From Chloroflexota bacterium (GTDB taxonomy: Bacteria > Chloroflexota > Limnocylindria > Limnocylindrales > CSP1-4), in the NCBI GenBank assembly GCA_021812735.1, contig JAKAMV010000225.1:1-11432 (forward strand): 11,432 nucleotides of DNA, read 5' to 3'. The translations under genes were made by a program, and so were the position numbers. The number at the start of each line of letters is the position of its first letter. Position 1 is the first letter of the stretch. The notes under the pieces are model-generated. The model searched no databases and was not told where the DNA came from. It worked only from the letters and a program-made list of their open reading frames with translations. Positions 1 to 7,300 of this stretch are shown in pieces.

Positions 1-1
1 T

Positions 2-91
2 GCCCGCTGGGGACGCATCCTCTGGCGCTGCTGGCAGGACCGGTGCCTCTACGATCCCGCCCTCGACCGACGGGTCGTCCTGGCCGCCTGA
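2..91 (+). CDS. IS110-family transposase, C-terminal end (partial, runs off left edge)
   Basis: Reading from base 2, the open frame gives 29 codons and a TGA at 89-91. The peptide contains RILWRCWQDRCLYDP, which resembles the extreme C-terminus of IS110/IS116/IS902-type transposases (pattern lW.cW.d...YDPa). Those enzymes are DEDD/serine recombinases that move the element with the help of a bridge RNA. The start and catalytic domains lie outside the window, so I cannot tell whether the gene is intact. Only about 25 bases separate its stop from IS256-type coding sequence. This suits an IS110-group element, in which the non-coding right end is short. The family call rests on a short motif and is moderately sure. 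Confidence 0.6.
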   Translation, partial: ARWGRILWRCWQDRCLYDPALDRRVVLAA

Positions 92-116
92 TGGCCGGGG
101 GTTGACAGAGGGAGTC

Positions 117-581
117 TGCCGCGTGCATGCGACCCGCAACGCGCTCGATCTCGTGCCCCGCGGCTCGCAGGACATGGTGGCGGCCGCGGTCCGCAGCATC
201 TTCGAGCAGCCCGACGAGCCCTCCGCCTCGGCGCAGCTGCGCCGGGTGGCGGACGGCCTGGCCCCCCGCTTCCCCGCGGTGGCGGAGCTGCTGCTCGAGG
301 CCGAGGCGGATCTGCTCGTCCACCTCACCTTTCCCGAGGCCCATCGCCGCCAGATCCGCTCGACCAACCCCTTGGAGCGCCTGAACAAGGAGGTGAAGCG
401 CCGCACCGCCGTGGTGGGCATCTTCCCGACCCGCGCGTCGGTCATCCGCCTCGTCGGGATGGTGCTCGCCGAGCAGGACGACGAGTGGCAGGACGGCCGG
501 CGTTACTTCAGCCCCGAGTCGATGGCCCTCATCGATGCCATCCCCAAGGAGGAGGTGCCGACGCTGCTGATGGCGAGCTGA
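117..581 (+). pseudogene. IS256-family (Mutator-type) transposase, C-terminal remnant
   Basis: The frame from CRVHATRNAL to a TGA at 579-581 encodes about 154 residues that match the C-terminal third of IS256-family DDE transposases (usually about 400-415 aa). Recognisable blocks are CRVH.TRN, VPRGSQDMVAAAVR.IF, FPAVAELL.EAE.DLL, and STNPLERLNKEVKRRTAVVGIFP, which lies in the region expected to carry the catalytic glutamate. It ends with EQDDEWQ..RRYFS. The N-terminal two-thirds, with the two catalytic aspartates, is absent. The in-frame TTG at 102-104 lies in non-homologous sequence and has no sensible ribosome site, so it is not a real start. Homology begins abruptly about 25 bases after the stop of the IS110-type gene, indicating disruption by insertion. 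I regard it as non-functional. Confidence 0.85.
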
Positions 582-611
582 CGAGATGACGGGCGCGAGG
601 ATGCCGCGCTG

Positions 612-636
612 TTACACCACGAGCGGGGACTTGACC
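612..636 (+). repeat. IS256-type right terminal inverted repeat
   Basis: Thirty bases after the transposase stop, the stretch 612-636 begins TTACACCAC and ends GGGGACTTGACC. Read inwards from the outside it is GGTCAAGTCCCC...GTGGTGTAA. This has the same layout as the ends of IS256-family elements (AAGTCC near the tip, TGTGTAA at the inner edge) and sits at the usual distance from the stop. The mate at the left end is outside the window, so neither the repeat identity nor the short target duplication can be checked here. The exact outer boundary could lie a few bases further right. Confidence 0.65.
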
Positions 637-638
637 CC

Positions 639-850
639 GGTTCCCGGTACGTTGAGCGGCATAACGCTTCCGGTCGATGCCCTCGGATGGTCGACGGGTA
701 ACGGTCCATCGGGCCGTTGCAGATTCCAACACTTCTGCAAACAGCGCGCCTGGAAACGCATGGAATCGTGCGGCAGAGGAGGCAGCGGATGGAACCGGGG
801 CCCGGTCTGCTGTGGCCTCCGACAGTGCGTCGACTTGGTCACGCAATGGG
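639..850. other. Gene-less, lower-GC stretch between IS remnant and tRNA scar
   Basis: No frame here on either strand has family-like sequence, and the overlapping long frames look like chance openings. Base composition is visibly less GC-rich than the rest of the window. A short inverted repeat TTGCAG (717-722) / CTGCAA (735-740) is present, with no T-run and no obvious function. Lying between an IS end and a tRNA half-gene, this is most plausibly the eroded terminal part of an integrated element, but no integrase remnant can be read. Confidence 0.4.
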
Positions 851-895
851 CTTTTAACCCTCGTGTCCTGGGTTCGAATCCCAGCCGGCTCACCA
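851..895 (+). tRNA. tRNA-Lys(UUU) 3' half only; probable attachment-site scar
   Basis: From 851 the sequence fits tRNA positions 32-76. The anticodon loop is CTTTTAA (851-857, anticodon TTT at 853-855), followed by the 3' anticodon arm and a 5-nt variable loop. The T arm is CTGGG-TTCGAAT-CCCAG (868-884), then the acceptor strand CCGGCTC (885-891), discriminator A and an encoded CCA (893-895). The 5' side does not fit: only three of five anticodon-stem pairs form (848-850 with 858-860). No D arm is present, and the required acceptor strand GAGCCGG is not found at the right distance. It is therefore not a working tRNA. A 3' tRNA half starting at the anticodon loop is the classic duplicated core of a tRNA-targeting integrase. 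The uvrA side would be chromosome and the IS side would be element. Confidence 0.7.
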
Positions 896-953
896 CGGAT
901 CTGCCGAGCGGTGCACGGCGATTCCTCACCGGAGCGTTCGCGGGTGCGGCGCC

Positions 954-3332
<2,379 letters not shown>

Positions 3333-3374
3333 GTGACTGTCTCCCTCGGGCGGGGCCAGCGAGGAGCTCGGTCC

Positions 3375-3461
3375 TCAGCTCACCGCCTTCTTCACCAGCG
3401 CGGCGATGCAGGTCACGTCGGCCGGGGTCGGCTCCATCACTGCGGGATTCCTCTCAGCCAT
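3375..3461 (-). CDS. Possible 28-residue ORF upstream of the uvrA-like gene
   Basis: On the minus strand an ATG at 3459-3461, preceded by the G-rich stretch GGGGGGTG about 7 bases upstream, opens a 28-codon frame reading MAERNPAVMEPTPADVTCIA and ending LVKKAVS. It stops 42 bases before the uvrA-like start, on the same strand. It could be a small leader ORF or the eroded 3' end of a former gene. I do not recognise it, and it has no membrane segment or known motif. A longer in-frame extension to 3629 is Arg/Gly/Pro-rich and looks like chance. The call is weak. Confidence 0.25.
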   Translation of the reverse strand: MAERNPAVMEPTPADVTCIAALVKKAVS

Positions 3462-3652
3462 TGCGAAGCACCCCCCGTGCGCCGGACGAGTCCCAGCCGC
3501 TTGACCTCGGGGATGATAAGCGACGAACCATCGCGAGAGCCGAGCTCGCGATCCCCGACGTGGTCGCCTCACCCCGCCTGCCAGGGCCGGGGCGGACGCG
3601 GTGTGGCACAATCGCGCCGGTCGTCCCACGGTGCCTCAGGAGCGTTCGAAGC

Positions 3653-4114
3653 GTGCGCGTCGTCCGCGTTCCCAAGAACCAGCTGCTGCTCATCGCCGGC
3701 CTGGTCTGGTGCGCGGCGGGCGGGATGGTATCCATGATCGGGTTGCCGCTCGAGTTCGGGCTGGCGCCCGCGCACCTGGTCCTCATCCCGCTCGCGGCGG
3801 TGATCTTCCTCGTGTTCTACGTCTTCGTCTTCTCGCCGCTCGTCCGGAAGCACACCGGCCGAATCCGCGCACGGGCGGAGGACCGGCTCCCCTTCTGGCA
3901 CTTCTTCAACGCCTCGTCCTGGGCGGTGATGGCCGTGATGATGGGCGGCGGAATGGCGCTCCGCCTCTCCCACGTGATGCCCGACTGGATGATCGCCTTC
4001 TTCTACAGCGGGCTCGGCGTGGCGCTCTTCCTCTGTGGCGTTCGCTTCCTCGGCGTCTTCGCGCGCAAGGACGTCCTGGCCCTCGCACCCGAGCGGCTCC
4101 GCTCCGACCCCTGA
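3653..4114 (+). CDS. Conserved-looking integral membrane protein, unknown function
   Basis: The start chosen is GTG 3653, with AGGAG at 3638-3642 ten bases upstream. The frame is open back to 3461, but that extension is Arg/Pro-rich and unlikely to be translated. The 153-aa product has about four membrane segments: residues 10-32, 39-62, 84-103 and 112-136. A basic cytoplasmic loop PLVRKHTGRIRAR follows segment 2. The motifs FWHFFNASSWAVMAVMMGGG (81-100) and FFYSGLGVAL (116-125) look constrained, and I have an impression of similar uncharacterised proteins in other bacteria, but I know no function. It is divergent from the uvrA-like gene and convergent with the nickel permease. A CACAAT at 3607-3612 could be a -10 element, but no clear -35 is seen. 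Confidence 0.7.
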   Translation: MRVVRVPKNQLLLIAGLVWCAAGGMVSMIGLPLEFGLAPAHLVLIPLAAVIFLVFYVFVFSPLVRKHTGRIRARAEDRLPFWHFFNASSWAVMAVMMGGGMALRLSHVMPDWMIAFFYSGLGVALFLCGVRFLGVFARKDVLALAPERLRSDP

Positions 4115-4138
4115 CCGCGCTGCGACCCCTGACCGCGC
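4105..4138 (+). repeat. Tandem 18-bp duplication across the membrane-protein stop codon
   Basis: CGACCCCTGACCGCGC occurs at 4105-4120 and again at 4123-4138, separated by TG (period 18). The first copy carries the stop codon TGA (4112-4114) of the membrane-protein gene. Because 18 is a multiple of three, the second copy carries another in-frame TGA (4130-4132). It is probably a replication-slippage duplication, and no function is evident. Confidence 0.6.
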
Positions 4139-4205
4139 GGCACCGCGGGCGACGCTCCGGCGGTGCGCGTCACGCGGGTTTCCGGTTGTGCCACCCCGGG
4201 GCTGG

Positions 4206-5273
4206 TCAGCCCGCGTCGGACTGTGCCGCGCTCGCCCGGACCGGCAGGTCGTCGTAGCGCTTCCAGCGGTAGATCAGCGTCGAGATCGCCCAGCTGGCGA
4301 CGAAGATCGCCACGATCCCCACGCCGAGAAGACCGAAGTCGAGCCGGTCGGCCACGGCCCAGATCCCGCCCTGCAGGCCGAGCTCGTTGCCGATCACGCT
4401 CACTGCCTCGATCCCGCCGATGACGAACGCGATGATCACCGACACCAGCGTGATGTTGAGGTTGTAGTACAGCTTCCGGATCGGCTTGAGGTACGCCCAG
4501 CCGTACGCACCGAGCATCAGGACTCCATCGGTCGTGTCGACCAGTGACATCCCCGCCGCGAACACCATGGGCAGCAGCAGGATCAGCCAGATCGGCAGGT
4601 GGCTGGCCCCGGAGGTCGCGGCGAGCCCCAGGAGCGCCACCTCGCTGGCGGTGTCGAAGCCGAGCCCGAAGAGGACTCCGAGGGGATACATGTGCCAGCT
4701 CGTGCGGATCAGCCGGAGGGCCGGGCGGAACACGCGCGCCAGAAGCCCCCGGTTGCTCAGGTAATCCTCGAGCGACTGCTCGTCGTAGGACCCGCCGGCC
4801 GACACCTTCCGGAACATGCCGAAGATGTCCAGCAGCACGACCAGGTTGATCAGCCCGATCAGCAGCAGGAAGGCCGCCGACACGCTGGTTCCGATCATGC
4901 CGCCCACCGAGCGCAGCGTCGGCACGTCGCTGACGAAGGCCGCGGAGACGGCGATCGCCACCGACAGCAGGACCACGATCGTCGAGTGGCCCAGGGAGAA
5001 GAAGAGGCCGACCGCGACCGGCCGCTGGCCGTCCTGCATCAGCTTGCGGGTGGTGTTGTCGATCGCGGCGATGTGGTCGGCGTCGACCGCATGGCGCAGG
5101 CCGAAGGAGTATGCGAGGAAGGCGGCAGGGAGCAGGATCGGGTACCGGGTCGACGCGACCAGGATGAGCCCCCAGGCGGTGAGGTTGAAGGCGAGCAGGA
5201 ACCCGTAGACGCCGATGACTCTCCGGCGCAGGTCCCGGGACGAGGCGAGGATGCGGGTGGCGTGGGCGAGCAA
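4206..5273 (-). CDS. NiCoT-family nickel/cobalt permease (HoxN/NixA/NicT type)
   Basis: This 355-aa polytopic membrane protein is expected to import Ni2+ and/or Co2+ for enzymes such as urease, hydrogenase, Ni-SOD or B12 enzymes. The family signature RHAVDADHIAAIDNTTR (60-76) lies in the second membrane segment. Further NiCoT blocks are FFSLGHSTIV (91-100), LGFDTASEV (204-212) and GMSLVDTTDG (241-250). About eight hydrophobic segments are visible and the length is typical. The TTG start has GGGGGA a few bases upstream, and the N-terminal RRRVIGVYGFLLAFN fits the usual family start. A promoter and operator lie directly upstream (5313-5368). A Fur-family regulator is encoded about 1 kb upstream on the same strand, suggesting metal-dependent repression. 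Ni versus Co specificity cannot be read from sequence alone. Confidence 0.93.
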   Translation of the reverse strand: MLAHATRILASSRDLRRRVIGVYGFLLAFNLTAWGLILVASTRYPILLPAAFLAYSFGLRHAVDADHIAAIDNTTRKLMQDGQRPVAVGLFFSLGHSTIVVLLSVAIAVSAAFVSDVPTLRSVGGMIGTSVSAAFLLLIGLINLVVLLDIFGMFRKVSAGGSYDEQSLEDYLSNRGLLARVFRPALRLIRTSWHMYPLGVLFGLGFDTASEVALLGLAATSGASHLPIWLILLLPMVFAAGMSLVDTTDGVLMLGAYGWAYLKPIRKLYYNLNITLVSVIIAFVIGGIEAVSVIGNELGLQGGIWAVADRLDFGLLGVGIVAIFVASWAISTLIYRWKRYDDLPVRASAAQSDAG

Positions 5274-5312
5274 CGGGTCCCCCTGGTGTGAGTCAACGGC
5301 GGATGGAGCGAG

Positions 5313-5341
5313 ATCCTACCGTCGGCGGCGGTCAGTTGCAA
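5313..5341 (-). promoter_or_regulatory. Sigma-70-type promoter of the NiCoT permease gene
   Basis: On the minus strand, TTGCAA (5336-5341) serves as -35 and TAGGAT (5313-5318) as -10, with exactly 17 bp between them. This predicts a start of transcription near 5306 and a leader of about 33 nt before the TTG start at 5273. The -35 hexamer is itself one arm of the inverted repeat described next, so a bound repressor would block RNA polymerase directly. Inferred from pattern only. Confidence 0.55.
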
Positions 5342-5368
5342 CCCTTTGCAACTGCATTGAAACGCAAC
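5335..5368. promoter_or_regulatory. Nur/Fur-type operator upstream of the NiCoT gene
   Basis: 5335-5352 is a perfect inverted repeat, GTTGCAA-CCCT-TTGCAAC. Overlapping it, 5346-5362 reads TTGCAA-CTGCA-TTGAAA, and a further half-site CGCAAC ends at 5368. The nickel-responsive Fur homologue Nur of Streptomyces is described as binding tTGCaa-N5-ttGCAA. The overlapping copy here matches that spacing with one half-site mismatch, and the perfect repeat has N4. The position over the -35 of a Ni/Co permease, with a Fur-family gene nearby, makes a nickel operator the best reading. The spacing difference and the untested regulator are the weak points. Confidence 0.6.
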
Positions 5369-5528
5369 CGATCCCGTACGACGGCTGCGTCACCGGGACG
5401 GGCCGTGCGACTGGACGGTCGTTCAGGGTGTTGTTCGCCCGGGACGCGCGTTCGGATTGGGCGGGCGCCGTCGCCGGGTCGCAGCGCCGCTCCGGGTGCC
5501 GTCACGGTGCCCGGGGTCTGCGGGGCGC

Positions 5529-6227
5529 CTACCGGGACTCCGTCGGCGGAAGGTCCAGCTCCAGCTGGGGGCTGACCTCGGGCTCCTCGATCATCCCGGG
5601 TCTGGAGGCTCGAGGGCGCCGTCCAGCCCTGTGCGTGACTCCCTGCGCCAGCAAGGGCTCGCCCACGATCGCCGCCAGCCGCTCGGCGACGGGCCACCAG
5701 TCCATGGTATCGGTCACGTCGGAGGCGCGGACCATGACCAGCCGGTCTGGCCGCAGGAACTCCGGGAGGATGCGGTCCAGGATCGCCTCGATCTCGTCGC
5801 GGAACGCGTCGCTGGTGCTGCGAACGCCGTCGGGGTGCAGGGCGATGTCGGGGAGCAGGCGCACCACCAGGTCGTAGGTGGCTGACCAGGCGCGCACGAA
5901 CGGCTCCACGGAGAACCGGTCGACCATGCCGCAGGCCCGCAGGTAGTAGGCGAAGTTGTCGACCACGCCGCGGTCGGTCACGAGCGCCTCGGCCTTTGGC
6001 GCCAGCTCGAGCTCCTGGCGGACCTGCGAGACCAGGACCCAGAGCTGCGCCTCGCCGGTGGCGGTCTCGTTGATCCCAAGTGGGTTGTCCCGCACCACCT
6101 CGCGCCCGTACTCCACGGAACGCCCCGCCCGTTGCAGCGTGCCCACGAACGCATGCGCGGCCGTGGTCTTGCGGATGCCGTGCGAACCGACGAAGGCGAT
6201 CTTGGCATGCCGGGCCCAGGCGGTCAC
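5529..6227 (-). CDS. AAA_28/NadR-like P-loop ATPase or kinase, unknown substrate
   Basis: A 232-aa soluble protein. The start chosen is GTG 6225-6227, which overlaps the fur-family stop as GTGA, so the two genes should be translationally coupled; the frame stays open upstream only as a shadow of fur. Residues 8-22 are a beta strand plus P-loop, KIAFVGSHGIRKTT. The usual glycine before the P-loop lysine is Arg19, a departure from GxxxxGK[ST]. REVVRDNP (42-49) and ALVTDRGVVDNFAYYLRA (81-98) match the lid/acceptor and Walker-B-like DR..vDn.aY blocks of NadR-type nucleoside kinases. The C-terminal 35 residues are Pro/Arg/Glu-rich and probably disordered. A role in metal homeostasis is suggested only by position. 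It could equally be a nucleotide kinase with no link to nickel. Confidence 0.75.
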   Translation of the reverse strand: MTAWARHAKIAFVGSHGIRKTTAAHAFVGTLQRAGRSVEYGREVVRDNPLGINETATGEAQLWVLVSQVRQELELAPKAEALVTDRGVVDNFAYYLRACGMVDRFSVEPFVRAWSATYDLVVRLLPDIALHPDGVRSTSDAFRDEIEAILDRILPEFLRPDRLVMVRASDVTDTMDWWPVAERLAAIVGEPLLAQGVTHRAGRRPRASRPGMIEEPEVSPQLELDLPPTESR

Positions 6228-6667
6228 GGCCGGCTGCAGTCCCCGCAGCGGCCGAAGATCGCCAGGTGGCTGAGATCGACGTCGAACCCGTGCCGCCGGT
6301 GGAGGAGGGGCAGGAAGTCTCCCAGCTCGTCGCTGCCGATCTCCCACGTGGCGCCGCACCCACGGCAGATCAGGTGCGCGTGCGGCGCCTCCGCCGCGGG
6401 CTGGTACTGCTCGCGCCCCTCAGCGTCGTGGATGTGCGTGATGAGCCCCAGTCCCTCGAGCACGTCGAGGGTGCGGTACACGGTCGACGGCACGAACCCG
6501 GGGTCCTTCTCCAGGCACCGCTCGACGAGCTGTGCGGCGGTCACGTGCCCCTCGAACTCGGCGAGGGCGCCGACGACGGCCCGGCGTTGGGGCGTCAGTC
6601 GCAGGTGACGTCGCCGCAACAGGGCCGCGACGTCAGCCCAGGCGAGGGGGGAACTCTGCTCGGCCAT
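6224..6667 (-). CDS. Fur-family metalloregulator, possibly Nur-like (nickel)
   Basis: A 147-aa winged-helix repressor of normal Fur length. The recognition region is STVYRTLDVLEGLGLI (61-76). Structural-zinc pairs are CRGC (101-104) and CGDC (141-144). Other likely metal ligands are H41, H78, H80, H96, H98 and H134. As I recall them, Streptomyces Nur uses H33, H86, H88, H90 (Ni site) and H70, H72, H126 (M site). With a constant shift of 8, all except H86 (Ala94 here) have a counterpart. Together with the TTGCAA-type operator at the NiCoT promoter this favours a nickel regulator, but Zur or Fur cannot be excluded because several ligands are shared across the family. GGAG lies close (about 3-5 nt) to the ATG. 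It overlaps the downstream P-loop gene by 4 bp. Confidence 0.88.
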   Translation of the reverse strand: MAEQSSPLAWADVAALLRRRHLRLTPQRRAVVGALAEFEGHVTAAQLVERCLEKDPGFVPSTVYRTLDVLEGLGLITHIHDAEGREQYQPAAEAPHAHLICRGCGATWEIGSDELGDFLPLLHRRHGFDVDLSHLAIFGRCGDCSRP

Positions 6668-6717
6668 GATCTCCGAGGATAGCAGCGTGGTCGCCCCCGG
6701 AGGCCCGGCCCGCGGCT

Positions 6718-7041
6718 TCACCGGCGCGTCGAGTCGTCCGCATCCAGCCGGACCGCGTGCCCCTCGATGATCGTGTCGCGCGGGGGACGCCGCCGCCAGC
6801 GCTCCCAGCGCGCGGGGATCCCGCTGAAGGGCAGCAGGTACAGCAGGAGCAGGATGGGCAGCAGGTAACGGCCGAGCGCCTCGAACTCGATGGCGGCGAG
6901 GCCGAGCGCCAGGAGCGTAACCAGGTAGCCGACTCGCCACTCGAGTCCCGTCCCGGCGCTCCACAGGCGGCGCGTCGGCAGCAGCGCCAGCACGAACAGC
7001 ACGAACAGGAGCGCGAGCGTCAGGTAGCCCATCGGCGCCAT
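6718..7041 (-). CDS. Small integral membrane protein, unknown function
   Basis: 107 aa if translation starts at ATG 7039-7041 (MAPMGYL); an in-frame ATG at 7030-7032 is an equally good choice, and neither has a clear ribosome site. Three hydrophobic segments are visible: YLTLALLFVLFVLALLP, VGYLVTLLALGLAAI and YLLPILLLLYLLPF. They are followed by a basic, Trp/Arg-rich cytoplasmic tail (RWERWRRRPPRDT) ending in DADDSTRR. It lies 50 bp upstream of the fur-family start on the same strand and could head that operon. No family is recognised. Confidence 0.6.
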   Translation of the reverse strand: MAPMGYLTLALLFVLFVLALLPTRRLWSAGTGLEWRVGYLVTLLALGLAAIEFEALGRYLLPILLLLYLLPFSGIPARWERWRRRPPRDTIIEGHAVRLDADDSTRR

Positions 7042-7159
7042 GGTACGCGCGGCCCGATTCGCGGCCGCCGCAATCCGGGAGCGCCCCCCGGCCGATGGTA
7101 TCCTCGGGGAGCCGTTCGGCCGCCCGGATGTGCGCCCCGTTGCGCCGTGGCCCGGACCG

Positions 7160-7176
7160 GGCCTCGACCCGAGGCC
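7160..7176. repeat. Perfect 7-bp stem, 3-nt loop hairpin in the divergent gap
   Basis: GGCCTCG (7160-7166), ACC, CGAGGCC (7170-7176) lies in the 259-bp gap between the divergent membrane-protein and hydrolase genes. It has no T-run on either strand, so it is not a convincing intrinsic terminator. It could be a leader-RNA hairpin or a protein-binding dyad. Confidence 0.4.
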
Positions 7177-7238
7177 GATCATCGTCAGCGAGCATGCCAC
7201 GGTGATCTTCGGCGGGCTCCCCGGCTCGACGTGCGTGA

Positions 7239-7266
7239 CACCGGTGGCGGATGCGGCACCGGTGCC
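7239..7266. promoter_or_regulatory. Pair of CACCGGTG palindromes upstream of the hydrolase gene
   Basis: CACCGGTG (7239-7246) and the 12-bp palindrome GGCACCGGTGCC (7255-7266) have centres 18 bp apart and lie 35-62 bases before the hydrolase start. Two palindromes less than two helical turns apart could be a dimeric operator. In DNA this GC-rich, short palindromes also arise by chance. No promoter hexamers are clear nearby. Confidence 0.25.
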
Positions 7267-7300
7267 GGGCTTCGTCCGACCGGGCAGGGGAGGGTTCGAC

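Larger units (their letters stand above)
1..638 (+). mobile_element. Nested IS remnants: IS110-type end inside an IS256-type element
   Basis: The block joins the 3' end of an IS110-type transposase gene (to 91), about 25 bases of non-coding sequence, the 3' third of an IS256-type transposase gene (from about 117) and the IS256 right terminal repeat (612-636). The intact IS256 reading before CRVH is expected to be ...CGC TGC CGC (Arg-Cys-Arg). Here the homology restarts at a CT dinucleotide (116-117), the core dinucleotide used by IS621-like IS110 elements. The simplest reading is that an IS110-group element inserted at that CT, with the rest of both elements lying to the left of the window. 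The order of events is inferred. Confidence 0.6.

Noticed and set aside
102..581. The IS256 remnant read as a complete 159-aa gene from a TTG start
   Set aside because: Homology begins only at the CRVH block, the TTG lies in junction sequence, and the catalytic aspartate part is missing. It is a truncated transposase.
792..895. A complete tRNA using GAACCGG (792-798) as 5' acceptor strand
   Set aside because: The total length would be 104 nt, with no D arm, an incomplete anticodon stem and a mismatch in the acceptor. Only the 3' half is convincing.
3501..3520. TTGACC (3501-3506) plus GATAAG (3515-3520) as a plus-strand promoter
   Set aside because: Only 8 bp separate the hexamers, and nothing -10-like lies at the proper 16-18 bp spacing.
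7190..7285. Cobalamin-riboswitch-like words on the minus strand (CGCCAC..., GAGCCGGGGAGCCCGCC) ahead of the small membrane protein and fur genes
   Set aside because: The spacing is far too short for the full junction, the GGGAA and GCCACTG boxes are missing, and the similarity is to GC-rich short words only.
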